Assembly: GCA_014529385.2 (NCBI GenBank)
Contig: CM043963.1
Coordinates: 69,902,912-69,966,911, forward strand
Direction of reading: 5' to 3'
From: Adiantum capillus-veneris
Lineage: Eukaryota > Streptophyta > Polypodiopsida > Polypodiales > Pteridaceae
Length of the DNA stretch: 64,000 nucleotides
The translations under genes and the position numbers were made by a program. How positions within the stretch are numbered: the first letter of the stretch is position 1; every line of letters starts with the position of its first letter. Below, piece by piece: positions 18,506-30,429 of this stretch. The notes beneath the pieces are model-generated. The model worked only from the letters and a program-made list of their open reading frames with translations. It was not told the origin of the DNA and made no database searches.

Positions 18506-19653
18506 ACACACCACACACACACACACCCCACGCATACACACACCACCCCCCCCACCCCCATCTTCGTGTAGTTGCCACCGCTGACACAGAGAAAAAAATT
18601 ATATAAAAAACATATATATAATATATAAGCCCCCGTTCCCACCGCACGCTTGCGCACACATACAAATACACACACACGCAACCACGCATGCGCACCCATA
18701 TACATATATACAAGCCCCCGTTCCCACCGCACGCTTGCGCACACATACAAATACACACACACATGCGCATACATATATATATACACATCCGCCCACATGC
18801 ACATACATACACACACACGCATTACATACATATATATAAGGAAAAACGAAGGATTCCACGACTACGATGACAACGAAAAAGAAGGAGGACCCAAAGCACG
18901 CGCCGCCATCAACAAAAAGAGGAAATGCACCGAAGGCATGCCTCGGCCGACCCCGAAAAGAAGTACGCTCTACACCGATGCACCGGCAACACACCATTTG
19001 CTGGCAACATGCAACCACGACGCCGTTTCCAGTAATTTATAGGGTATTTTCATCATTTCTTCAGTTTTCACCCGAGCCATTGTAAAATTCCCATTTTTTG
19101 TAAATATCCTCTCTCTAGGTGATGATCACAAAGGCCCACCTAGAGATTCTCGTCTTTTAATAACCTCCCAAAACCAAGCTAGGGTCAACCACACCGGGCC
19201 CACCACTTGCGTTGTCTCCCGGATTAAGCTTACCCTAATCACACTGGGATTACCATAATCCAAGCAGCCAACACCTATAAATTGGCACTGAGAGGTCACT
19301 ATCGGGGGGGTAGTTCATGAGAAGTCAGAACTTGGTAGAGTGTAGTGGGAAGAGTTGACACTATCACCATCACGGGGAGGGGGGGCTTATGTGTTGGGCT
19401 TGCCTTCGGAATTGCACCATGCGAAGGGAGCCACTTCCACCTCTCGACTCCAATGGTTGATGCATACACGCACACACGCTCTTGAGAGCAAGCTCCACAA
19501 TCATTGAGTCGTCTTAGAGAACGCACCAAGTAGTTTGCACCATCTTTTCTCCCTACCTCTCTACCACCATGGTGTGCCATTTGTAAATACTTCAGAACTA
19601 ATTCTCCCTCACACCCCCGAGGGTTTTCATCATTTGCAAATCTCTCTCTCTCT

Positions 19654-19728
<75 letters not shown>

Positions 19729-19887
19729 TGTAAGTTTGCGGTGTTCATATCATCGTGGTTTGCGTCTTAGCCGCTCAAAGCTATGTGGTGCCCCCTATTC
19801 GCTTTGCCGGGACAGGCTGGAGGTGCGTCATTTGGCCCCCGGCATTTTAGAGGCCGTCGGGGTTCGGGGTTCGCTTTGCTCCCGTCA
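17452..19887 (+). repeat. E3 5' LTR with poly-C and CT tracts
   Basis: About 2.4 kb. It carries many poly-C runs between 17578 and 18206 (some of 15-22 C), a long CT microsatellite at 18414-18503, CA/AT-rich repeats, a TATA-like box (CTATAAAT) at 19274-19281 and a second CT run at 19641-19724 downstream of it, within the likely transcribed R/U5. An 85-bp tandem duplication (18627-18711 and 18712-18796) is present here but single in the 3' LTR. All long ORFs in this LTR, including Pro-rich, Ser-Leu and Arg-Glu ones, come from these simple repeats. Confidence 0.85.
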
Positions 19888-19889
19888 TT

Positions 19890-19907
19890 TGGTGCCCCCA
19901 CTGAGGA
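19890..19907 (+). other. E3 primer binding site
   Basis: TGGTGCCCCCACTGAGGA starts 2 nt after the LTR end at 19887. The TGG start matches the CCA tail of a tRNA. I do not assign the tRNA species. It differs from the tRNA-Asp type of E1 and E2. Confidence 0.6.
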
Positions 19908-20183
19908 GGGCTTTCTAAGACCCTTCGGTTTACAATGCAGAAAGTGACGCCCACCATCAATCATGGACGAATGGCTGAAGGAAAATTCTAACTGGAGGCG
20001 GAAGAAGAGGAGAGGAAGGAGGCACTAGCCACCTTCATTGAAGTACTGCTGCCAGGCTACAGTGTCGTCAGTATTCAAGAGGTAAATTCTCCATCTCGTG
20101 TTGCTCGTTCTAACCATAAATGAGAGCATCAGGTGGGAGGTCGGTGAAGTGCCATCACTGTTGTCAACCAAGATAAACTGTCA

Positions 20184-20900
20184 ATGAGTGCCAGCAACGA
20201 AGGCAGCAAAAGGGCTGAAATCATCTACATCGACATTCATCGCAAAGAAGTCATTCACATCAAGGAAGGGAAGAAAACGGTGAGGCCTCTTTTCCCTAAA
20301 GAAACTGCAGTCAAAGTCATAACTCCAAAGTGGCCTAAAGGTGCTGCGCAAGCCAAAGGTAAGGAGAAGTTAAGCCAGTCTGGAAACACATGACCCCGAA
20401 GGGAGAAGCATCTGGCCAAGCAAGTGCTTCAAGCACAAAAAGTTGGGTTGTACCCAACTTGCCAAAGAGGAAGTCGTCCGAAGCTAAGCGGCGGAAGGTC
20501 GCCTACCGATTTGCACGACGCATGCGAGTGCTACCAATCCACTTTGACATTCCGAAAGAAGAAGTGATAAGAAGATTCCCATGTCCTAGGGATCTCACTA
20601 TTTTGGAAAGCAAGTGGAGGATCTTCCTCCTCTCCCTGTACAACTTATCTTGAAGAATCTCTCTACCACGGGTGAAACCAGTGGGCCGGGGACAAGTTGC
20701 AACTAAATGGAGTAGAATTCATGCAACACGCCGACCACGGAAATTACCTGCAATTGCTATTAGCCAAGAGGCTGGGAGTGATCAGACGCATTGACATCAC
20801 CCCGTACGTGCTGAGCAACGAAGGAAAGGTAGAGCCCATGAAAGGCGACGACCTCTTGTGGATGTGCCGACTCATCAACACTGGCACGGTAAGAGTATAA
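20184..20900 (+). pseudogene. E3 pre-gag ORFs, function unknown
   Basis: Three short open stretches lie upstream of gag: 20184-20393, 20390-20653 and 20697-20900. The first two overlap as ATGA in the -1 direction. They are basic (Lys/Arg-rich), with no domain I recognise. Tat-group elements often have an extra ORF before gag, so these may be pieces of one broken protein. 20901-21219 holds no gene; it includes a GTAAGTATT, a good splice-donor match, at about 20900-20908, and a run of A at 21181-21194. Confidence 0.45.
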
Positions 20901-21219
20901 GTAAGTATTCCACCCTTTGTGCATGATGGAAAACGGGCCGACGGCATGCCCGTTCAGATTCCTGCAGCATATACATGTGAATATCTATGTAGATAGGAAA
21001 GTCTTCCACCAACAGAAGATCGTATGCCTATTTGGTGCGGCGGTACTAGGAATCCTCAATTCCCCGAACCCTATCATTCTCCCCATATTGCATTACCATC
21101 ATTCCTTTAATGTTTCTATTTTTATCCTGTTTTAACCTATCCACCCACCCCTGTAAAAAGCCGCTACTATTGTTAATGTTAAAAAAAAAAAAAGGTTTGT
21201 AATTTCCTGAGTCACTACC

Positions 21220-22260
21220 ATGGCAAGTGTTTCTTTCCCCACGTTCAGTGGAAAGAAGGGAGAGGATCTCGCCACCGACTTTTTGGATGATTTCGACATT
21301 GCTTGTGTCGTCTCCAACAAAGATGACGATGCTTCACGACTTAGAATTTTTCCTCTTCTCATGAAAGTAGAGGCCAAGTCCTGGTATAATGCATTGCCCC
21401 AGGCTACCAAGAATGCATGGGATGTGTTAAGGGCTACTTTTGTAAAGAGGTTTGGTGGAGGCACAACCTCGGAGAAGCTATGGCAGCACTGAAGAATTAA
21501 AGCAGGGAGGTCTGCTGGAGTATGCCACCTACGAGTCCAAATTTGTGGACTTATGGGAGAGATGGGTTGCCTCACTAGAGGAAGGCGAAGGAGTGCCTAA
21601 CTTCCTAAAGAAGGACCATTTCATTGCTGGTCTATAGTCGTCGCTTAGAGAGAAGGTGAAGGGAAGGTTTCCTGCAACATATGAGTTGGCAGTCAAAGTA
21701 GCCCGCCTTAAAGACAAGAAGTTGCGCATGCAAGCAAGAGTAAACGAGTCAGAGGGAACAAGATCGGCCCGACCAACCCCACTGACTGCAACAGCCAATC
21801 ATAGAGTCCAACCGCAGGAGGCATCAGAAGAGCAGCAAGACCTACTGAGTCGCATCACCACCCAACTAGAGAGTTTATTTGTGCATCCGGTGTGCAGCAT
21901 GGGCACGCACCTGGCAAGAATCCAGAACAAGGAAGAGGAAAACGAAGGCAGAACCAAGAGTACCACTGTTACAACTACGGGGAAGATGGCCATGGAATGT
22001 ACTACTGCCCACACCCGAGGAGGCAGAATTTCAATAGAGGGGGGAGACAGAATCAGATCTCTCCGCCAAGAGCAAGACCACCACCACCTAGGCAATCAGG
22101 CCCAATCCCACCAGTCCAAATCCTTCGACCACCTTTACAACAGCAACCACCACCCCAACCTCTCATTCCGCCACTACCCCCACCACCTGTTGTGAACCAA
22201 GCGGTGAGTGTTATTAGCTTGGAAGCTAAAGGGAAGGCAAAGGTAGAAGAATCAGTTTGA
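21220..22260 (+). pseudogene. E3 gag remnant
   Basis: 21220-21490 encodes the start of a capsid-type gag domain (A-x-x-W-Y-x-A-L-P). The frame shifts near 21480 and continues 21490-21637, followed by a stop and an arginine/lysine-rich stretch to about 21740. A nucleocapsid knuckle is seen near 21985-22030 as C-Y-N-Y-G-E-D-G-H-x4-C, in which the second Cys of CCHC is Tyr. A proline-rich tail follows. Several frames are needed, so it is inactive. Confidence 0.75.
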
Positions 22261-22293
22261 GAAAAGCACAAAGGGAAAGCGAAGGTAGAAGAA

Positions 22294-22998
22294 GTGGATG
22301 CTATGGGAGTGAAGCGTGCCAGGCACAAGGAAGCATCTCAAAGAGAAGAGAAGATGAAAGGGAAGGCCGAGTCTAGCAAGCAAGAAGCTAAACCGTGGTG
22401 GAAGATAGACATCGTGGACTTCTCACTAGGTGAGTATTCAAAACCCTATGACTTAGTTCAGGATGTGTTAATGCAGGGCTCGAAGATAACTTGGCCCCAA
22501 TTACTCCACCTTGCACCCAGAATGAGGAGGCAATGGACAAAAATGGTAAGTACCAGGAAATCAAGGCCCAGGATAGCTAGGGCTATCTTTGGAAGGGATC
22601 TCGACGACATCCTACCAACCATGGAAGTTCACATCAAGGGGCAATGAATCTCAAATGTCTACATAGATGGTGGCACACAAATATGCATCATGAGTGAAAA
22701 GATGATGCACCATCTAGGTCTAGAGGTAAGTAGGCCGGCACCCTGTCGAGCCAAGATGGCAAACAACGTAAGAGTGAAATGCATGTGCATTGTAAATGCG
22801 GTCAAAGTAAAAGCATTCAATACAGAAGTGGAGGTAGATATCTTCGTCATGCCACACAAAGGGGAGGGCTACCCCATCATTCTTGGGAGGCCTTGGCTTA
22901 TGGCTATGGAAGCTAAACAAGACTGGAGCACCGGGATGATTCAGATGAAGGACACTAAAGGGAAGTCCATATTCTACGACATGAGGATTGGAAATTAG
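22294..22998 (+). pseudogene. E3 protease remnant
   Basis: After a Lys-rich linker and an in-frame stop at about 22645, the region 22650-22998 shows a retropepsin-like fold: D-G-G-T where the family has D-[ST]-G, followed by a hydrophobic stretch, and later P-I-I-L-G-R-P-W-L at about 22870. The altered active-site loop and the stop make it inactive. Confidence 0.7.
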
Positions 22999-23105
22999 TG
23001 CAACATGATCTTGGAGGCTTCATAAGATGAGTCCACCAGCACGACTATTCGTCTACCTCAAGAGAAGAGACGACCACCACTGACGGAAGTGACAGTAGCA
23101 TCGAA

Positions 23106-25060
23106 GTGATGGGGGTCATTCTTAAAGACCCAAACACATTGACACAATCTGAAACACCCTCGACAAACCAAGAGGGATCATCAGGTATGCTGTCCTTGGA
23201 GGATGCAGGTAAGTTACAAAAAATTCTCTCAAATGAGTTAACCAATGAAGAAAGGAAGGAGTATGTCTCCATGCTAGTTAGCTTCACTACTTTTTTCAAT
23301 GATGGCTATGATAAGATCACAGGAATTACAGTAGTGCAACACCACATAAAGCTCAAGGAAGGCAGTAAACCCGTAGTACAAAAGCTCAGAAGACTTGGAG
23401 TAATCCAACAAGAAGCACTGCTTAAAGAAGTGAGAAGTTTGCTACAAGCAGGTTTCATCTACCCTGTCGAAGACTTAGAATGGGTCTCCCCAGTAGTATT
23501 CACCCCAAAAAAAAATGGTAAGTGGAGAGTCTATGTGGATTATAAACCTCTCAATGCAGCCACGAAGAGGGATCACTTTCCCCTCCCATTCCAGGATGAA
23601 ATACTCAATGAGGCGGCAGGTCACGAGCAATACACAGTGTGCGATGTCTACTCAGGATACTTCCAGATTAGCATTACGGAGGAAGATCACAAGAAGACAA
23701 CCTTCATCACACCTTGGGGATGTTTTGCCTACAGATTGATGTCGTTTGGCCTCACTAACGCCCTGGCCACATTTCAATGCTATGTGACTTTTGTTTTCCA
23801 ACCCTACTTTGGAACATCAATACGGGTTTTCATAGATGATTTCTGCATCTATAGCTCACGAGCCCTTCATTTAAGCAAAGTCTATGATGGCTTAACCAGG
23901 CTACAAACCTTGGGTGGCCAGCTCAACGTGGATAAGTGTCACATTGGTGAAAGCAAAGTCACTCTCCTTGGTCATGTAATTTCAGCAAAAGGGATCGAGG
24001 CTGACCCTAGCAAGATTCAAGCCCTAGTATCTTTGTCGTCACCCACCACCGCTAAGCAGCTGGTTTCTTTCCTTCAGAAGGTAAGATACTTAAGCAGGTT
24101 CATTCACTTGCTATCTCAAGTGGTCCTTCCCCTACAACAACTCACCCAGAGGGATGTCTTCTCATGGAGTGACGAGAATGAGCAGCAGTTTACTAAGGTA
24201 AAGCAAATCCTAGCTAAGCTTTCCACTATTTCACCTTCTAAGTGGGACAAGCCATTTTATGTGAACCCTAGTGTGGGAAGTGATACACTCGGAGCCGTGC
24301 TAATGCAAAAGGACCCCAAAACTTCTTTCATGAGTCCTATTTACTTCTCTAGCCGTGTCATGACCCCATCTGAAAAGGGATTTACTGAAGTAGAACACAT
24401 GGTTCTGGCACTGATGTTTGCTACAACAAAGTTCCGCTCCTATCTCCTGCCTAGACCCTTTGTAATCCTGACAATGGAAGATTTTTTCCCATATGTAATG
24501 CGACACATGGATGTCTCAGCTAGGATCTCAAAGTGGTTGATTAGATTACAAGAGTTTGACTACACCATGCAAGTAGAAAACTCCACCAAGGCTAGTTTAG
24601 CGAGAATTCTCACTCATCGCCATTATGAGAAGAAGCTGAAGGTCAACGCGGAAGCAAAGGAAGGGACACAAATGGTAGAAAGTCCTAAGCTAGAAAGAGA
24701 TCACTCTCTTTTCTTTGATAGAGCATACAACAGAACAATGGATCAGTCTGCACTAGCAGGCATAGTCATTTTCAATGAACAACAAGAGAGAGTATTCTCC
24801 ATTGGGCAGTTATTACACTCCCACTCCAACAATGAAGCAGAATATGCAGCCCTAATTCTTGGGTTGGAATAATGTATTTCACAAGGAATTCAGTGCCTAA
24901 ATGTGTTTGGTGATGCTTTGCTTTTGATAAGGTAGATAAATGGCACCTGGGATTGTAAGAATCAGGTTTTACTTGGTCAACTCTGCCAAGTTAAGGACCT
25001 TCTAAAGAAGTTGGTCAACTCTGCCAAGTTAAGGACCTTCTAAATAAGTTTGAAGCAGTG
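23106..25060 (+). pseudogene. E3 RT, RNase H and additional RNase H remnant
   Basis: 23106-24872 is open for 588 codons. RT starts near codon 85 (W-V-S-P-V-V, K-N-G-K-W-R) and has F-I-D-D at about 23832. The RNase H region (about 24245) has V-N-P-S where a catalytic Asp is normal, so that site is lost. From about 24705 a second RNase H-like domain begins, with A-G-I-V and N-N-E-A-E-Y-A-A-L, interrupted by TAA at 24870-24872 and continuing to about 24960 with the G-D-A block. A 38-bp tandem duplication (24973-25010, 25011-25048) adds a frame change. Tandem RNase H domains identify the Tat group. Confidence 0.85.
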
Positions 25061-26508
25061 AAACTATTTCATGTCCCCAGAGCAGAAAATATGGAGGCAA
25101 ATGCTCTAGCCAAAGAAAGAATACAAGACGTTCCCGTAGGGGCCATCAAACTAAAGCTACCCCTCTTTCAAGGTAGTGATGCTATGCCGGATGTCATCAG
25201 TTTTTTAGATATAGGAGAATCCCCGGAAGGATACACCAAAGGCCAAAAACAATGGATGGTAAGGAAGGCTACTAGGTACCGCCTTGTAAGTGACCACTTG
25301 TATTGTAAGGGCAAAGATCAAATTCTCAGGAGGGTGCCAACCTCCAGTGAGATCACAGAGGTAATTTCAAGTTTATATGATGGCGTCTACGGCGGTCATT
25401 TTTCTCTGGACATCACCAGTAGGAAGATTCTACAAGCGGGATACTCTTGGCCGAGTTTGAACAGGGATGTACACCATTGGTGTAAAACATGTAAGGCCTG
25501 TCAAGTGGCCAGTGATTGAACATTAACCTACGAGCCACAAACTCCTATCATCTCATATGGTCCATTTGAGAAATGGGGAATAGATGCAATCGGTCCTTTA
25601 CCGAGGGCCCAATCAGGTAAACTGTACATCATAGTGGGTGTAGACTACATGACTCGATAGGCAGAAGCAACAGCCACCACCCACATTACAGCCCAAGAGG
25701 TAGCAAAGTTCATTTTTGAGCATATCTGTTGCCGTTTTGGCACTCCTCTTGAGATAATATCACATAGAGGACTAGGATTCAGAGGTGATTTGGTGGGAGA
25801 ACTGATGAAGAAGTTAGGCATCACACGCCGACATTCCACACCATACTATCCACAATGCAACGGTGTGGTAGAGAAGGTAAACGGAATGATTTGCAAAATC
25901 ATCACAAAGCAGGTGAACAATCACACAAGGGACTAGGATAAACATCTCGTGCCAGCTCTTTGGGCCTATAGAACAACGTTCCGAACATCACTAGGTTTCA
26001 CCTCTTTTCATCTAGTTTATGGGAAGGAGGCAATTCTACCCATTGAGGTACAGATAGCCAGCTTACGAGTTTTGTCTAGCCAGATACATCGTCCGATTGT
26101 AAATCTCTGAAACCACATCTTGGATCTGGAGAGACTCCAACTGGATAGGGAAGAAGCAATCAAGCGCAAGCAGAACGACGCCGGCTCACTTTCAATCAAA
26201 GGTTTAAAGAAAAGGGACTGAAAAAAGGTATGTTAGTGCTGAAATACGACAACAATAGATTTGACACCAGGAAGGATAAGAAATTTCAACCCAGATGGGA
26301 AGGGCCATTCATCATCAAGAAACGCTATGACAACGGCAGCTATAAGCTGATGGAAGCAGATGGGAGAATTCACAAGACTAGGGTCAATGGATGGAGACTA
26401 AAAAGGTATTTTCTTAGGTTTGATCCAAAATTCATGCTAGACATTCTAGAAGAAGGAGAACCCTCTAGCTCCACAACTGAAGATGCAGAAGACGGGCTAG
26501 AAGCATGA
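25058..26508 (+). pseudogene. E3 integrase remnant
   Basis: 25058-25519 carries the zinc domain (G-G-H-F ... C-K-T-C-K-A-C-Q), with the first His replaced by Tyr. The core continues after a stop: G-I-D-A-I-G at about 25575; the second catalytic position reads S-H-R-G instead of S-D-R-G near 25762; G-V-V-E near 25865. In-frame stops occur near 25660, 25936, 26109 and 26220, two of them UAG where Trp is conserved. The tail to 26508 has a W-E-G-P-F block. Inactive. Confidence 0.85.
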
Positions 26509-26520
26509 ATGCCTTTAGCC

Positions 26521-26536
26521 AAAGGGAGAGGGCTAA
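26521..26536 (+). other. E3 polypurine tract
   Basis: AAAGGGAGAGGGCTAA directly precedes the TGATGGCC start of the 3' LTR, the expected site for plus-strand priming. Confidence 0.75.
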
Positions 26537-28576
26537 TGATGGCCGATTTTTGAAAATCAAAGAAAAAAAAGAAAAAAAAACTTATTTTTCCTCTGCTCAA
26601 GCCTTGGCGACACTGTTGGAGGGCTCGACACCGCCTGGTAAACCTCACGACACCTCTACGGGCATGGCACACCCCCCCCCCCCCCTTTTCGATTGGCCGG
26701 CCTTATCACCCTCAGGCCCCCTCTTGTCTATACCCCAGCCTAGCCGGATGCCCTCGGTTTCAGATACCCTTTCTCTCTACCCCGTAGTTTACTTCCCCCC
26801 AAGGCGGGCATCGGATGAAATAACCCCCCCCCCCCCCCCCCCCCCTCTCTCTCTCTCATTTTCCCTACATACCTCTCTCTAATATCCTCTCTCTCTCTCA
26901 CCCAAACCCCCCGCCCCTTACTGGCCACCCTCGGCCAGGCACAAGCCTCGAGCACTTCCCTCTGTGTCGAGCCGCATGTGAAATCCCGCTCTCTCCTATT
27001 CTTAACCACACCCCCGCCACCCTCTCATTCCCCCTCCCTTGGACCGCTTATATTCTCCCCCCCCCCCCCCCCCCCCCCCTCTCTTCCCCACCCGCTCGCC
27101 TCACCCTTCCCTCGGCTTCATTACCCCCCCCCCCCCCCCTCCTTGGCCCGCTATCCCACCCTCTTTCTCCTCCCCCCACACCATTGACTTCTCCCCCTCC
27201 TCTCATCCTTGAGACACCATGCAAGAAAGAGAATAGGACAACCCCCCCCCTCACACGCTCTCTTCCCCCCCCCCATGGTGGGCACCCGCCATGGAGCCCA
27301 CTCTCCCTCCACACCACACACTCACTCACCCTCACCCTCTCACACCCTCATCCTCTCCCCCACTCACCACCCCCATATCCCCTCTCCCTCTCTCGCGCTC
27401 TGTTCGGCTCCACCCTGCCTCCCTCTCGGCCTGTAGAAGGTGCAACGCACAGCTCTTCTCTCTCTCTCTCAATACACACACACCACACACACACACACCC
27501 CACGCATATCCACACACACACACACACACACACCACCCCCCCCCCCCCACCCCCATCTTCGCGTAGCTGCCACTGCTGGCCGCCAACACAGAGAAAAAAA
27601 ATTATAAAAAGCATATATATAATATATATAAGCCCCCGTTCCCACCGCATGCTTGTGCACACATACAAATACACACACGCACTCACGCATGCACACCCAT
27701 ATACATATATATATATACACATCCGCCCACATGCACATACGTACACACACATGCATATACGCACATAAATATAAGGAAAAACGAAGGATTCCACGACTAC
27801 GACGACAACGAAAAAGAAGGAGGACCCAAAGCACGCGCCGACCGCCAACAACAAAAAGAGGAAATGCACCGAAGGCATGCCCCGGCCGACCCCGAAAAGA
27901 AGTACGCTCTACACTGATGCACCGGCAACACACCATTTGCCAGCAACACGCAACCACGACGCCGTTTCCAGTAATTTATAGGGTATTTTCATCATTTCTT
28001 CAGTTTTCACCCGAGTCATTGTAAAATTCCCATTTTTTGTAAATATCCTCTCTCTAGGTGATGGTCACAAAGGCCCACCTAGAGATTCTCATCTTTTAAT
28101 AACCTCCCAAAACAAAGCAAGGGTCAACCACACCTGGCCCACCACTTGCTTTGTCTCCCCGATTAAGCTTACCCTAATCACACTAGGATTACCATAATCC
28201 AAGCAGCCAACACCTATAAATTGGCACTGAGAGGTCACTATCGGGGGGGTAGTTCATGAGAAGTCAGCACTTGGTAGAGTGTAGTGGGAAGAGTTGACAC
28301 TATCACCATCACAGGGAGGGGGGGCTTGTGTGTTGGGCTTGCCTTGGGAATTGCACCATGCGAAGGGAGCCACGTCCACCTCTCGACTCCAATGGTCGAT
28401 GCATACACCCACACACGCTCTTGATAGCAAGCTCCACAATCATTGAGTCGTCTTAGAGAACGCACCAAGTAGTTTGCACCATCTTTTCTCCTTACCTCTC
28501 TACCACCACAGCGTGCCATTTGTAAATACTTCAGAAATAATTCTCCCTCACACCCCCGAGGGTTTTCATCATTTGG

Positions 28577-28667
<91 letters not shown>

Positions 28668-28824
28668 TGTAAGTTTGCGGTGTTCATATCATTGTGGTTT
28701 GCGTCCTAGCCGCTCAAAGTTAGGTTGTGCCCCCTGTTCGCTTTGCCGTCAGGCTCGAGGCGCGCCATTCGGCCCCCGGCGTTTTAGAGGCCGTCAGGGT
28801 TCGGGGTTCGCTTTGCTCCTGTCA
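26537..28824 (+). repeat. E3 3' LTR
   Basis: Collinear with 17452-19887. Poly-C runs at 26672-27268, CT run only short at 27455-27472, TATA-like box at about 28213, and a long CT run at 28580-28663. Shorter than the 5' LTR mainly through simple-repeat length changes and the missing 85-bp duplicate. Unique stretches (28020-28560 versus 19080-19620) look very similar by eye. Confidence 0.85.
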
Positions 28825-29023
28825 GTGCTTGGAAGGCTTAGCTGTCGCAAGCATGTCTACTATATAGCCCATATCAAGACTTCAAAATAGATTGACAAGT
28901 TCTACTTGGTGTTTGGTAGATGTAGTCGCCACAAACATGATCATAAGCATGCATATCTTAAAATTTGTGCACAATAAGAAAAAGAGAGTCATATAGGACA
29001 AAAAAATTGTACATTATATACAT

Positions 29024-30165
29024 TTATATGTGCTTAGCGAAGTGAGTCATTGTAAGCCTTAACAAGGTGCATATTATCCTTAAGTTGGATTCTTTGCATC
29101 CATCTAGCATCTTCAAAAGTATAATTTTTGAATTTAATAAGATGCCTTTGGATAATCTTACCATCTCGCAAGACCTCGTCTTTATGTTGTAGAATAGACC
29201 CCCATTGGACTCTTCTTGACCTTCAAATTCCAGAGGATCTTCAATGACGGCTTCTTGAGGTGGCTTTCCTTTGTAAGGCTTAAGTAAGCTCACATGGAAG
29301 GCGTTATGTATGAGCCAATGATTTGGCAATTTCAGTTGATAAGCCATCTCATTGGTTGGCTTGAGAATTTTAAAGGGACCATAGTATTTTTTGCTACTCT
29401 AGCATAATACTTTTGGTGTCTTGTAGTATTATTGCCCAAGGTATGATTTAGACGAGCTTTAGGAAACTTTAGCAAGACCCAATCATCTTGCTTGAAGGTC
29501 AAGTCTCTTATGTGCTTATTAGCAACAGCCTTTTGCTTTTGCTTCAAGATGAATGTAGCTTCTTTAATCTTTTGAAAAGATTCTTTTAAGTCTCGACTAC
29601 ATTCAACAACAACAAAAATATTCCCATGTGCTTTGAGTAGCAAAGGCTTTTGGATCTTCCCTCAATGACCTCAAATGGTGTTTTTCTCATAGAAATATAT
29701 ACAGTGTTGTTGTACGCATACTATATAAGAGGTAGGTACTTCTTCCATTGAGATGTACTTCAGTAACATAGTCTTTTAGTAGATCAAGAATTGTGGAGTT
29801 AGCTATTTCACTTTGGCCATCCATTTGTGGGTCATAGCCATCTTGCAAGGTAAATGGTTATCCTGTCTTCTCTAATGCAAGGGTAGAAATTACATCTTTA
29901 AAATCTGGATTAGTAGCATACTAATCTATCATAGAAGATAGATCATTGTGAGTTGCTATTGTTACAGCATTTACCCTAATCCGTCGTGAAAGTGCATAGG
30001 CCACTTGGTTATACTTCCCTGCAATGTGAAAATTAAATTGCAAAAGAAAAATTTCCACCTCATTTGTTTGTCAAAAATCTTGGTTTGAGTCATGAAGTAT
30101 TGGAGGCTTTGAGGTCGTGCAATAGCACGTCCATAATAGGAACAGGTGATGAATAGTGTGGTGCA
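29024..30165 (-). pseudogene. Ty3/gypsy pol 3' part (RNase H end and integrase), broken
   Basis: Read leftwards from 30165: remnants of RNase H (a W-F-x-T-Q-like block and V-A-Y-A-L-S-R-R at about 30000), integrase core remnants (P-Q-M-D-G-Q-S-E at about 29830), then 29643-29332 and 29347-29024 with the integrase C-terminal block (D-W-V-L-L-K-F; Y-Q-L-K-L-P; H-V-S-L-L-K-P-Y) typical of plant chromovirus-like Ty3 elements. Several stops and frameshifts. It is the downstream half of the element at 35472-36660; the two halves are separated by a plus-strand insertion. Confidence 0.75.
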
Positions 30166-30429
30166 TGTATTTAGATGTGTGGGAACATCCTCTATTAATG
30201 TACATATGCATGCACAATATATAAGGTAAAATTATATATCTTATCTACTAAATTATTTTGAGAGTCATTTTTCTACCTCACCTTAATTTCTTTATGATTA
30301 GTCCTCATGCATATTTAGTATGAAAACAACACAACGTAAGCGAATGCAATTTTTCTTTTTCCTACCATGCATCAATTTTAAATTCATATTAATCCTCTCA
30401 CTAATTCTAGTCAAGGGTTGCATGGCATG

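Larger units (their letters stand above)
17452..28824 (+). mobile_element. E3: Tat-like Ty3/gypsy element with two LTRs, inactive
   Basis: Two long LTRs (17452-19887 and 26537-28824) bracket about 6.6 kb of plus-strand gag-pol remnants in the order pre-gag ORFs, gag, protease, RT, RNase H, a second RNase H-like domain, integrase. The second RNase H-like domain between RNase H and integrase is the mark of the Tat/Ogre/Retand group. Both LTRs start TGATGGCC and end GTCA. The 5-bp flanks (GTTGC left, GTGCT right) are not an exact target-site duplication. Many stops and lost catalytic residues show it is dead. Confidence 0.85.

Noticed and set aside
17628-18606. Long Pro-rich and Ser-Leu ORFs
   Set aside because: They arise from poly-C and CT repeats inside an LTR and have no domain.
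18299-19018. Cys/Val-rich and Arg-Glu minus-strand ORFs
   Set aside because: Translations of CA/AT and CT microsatellites in the LTR; the same occurs in the 3' LTR.
17447-28829. 5-bp target-site duplication of E3
   Set aside because: Flanks GTTGC and GTGCT do not match.
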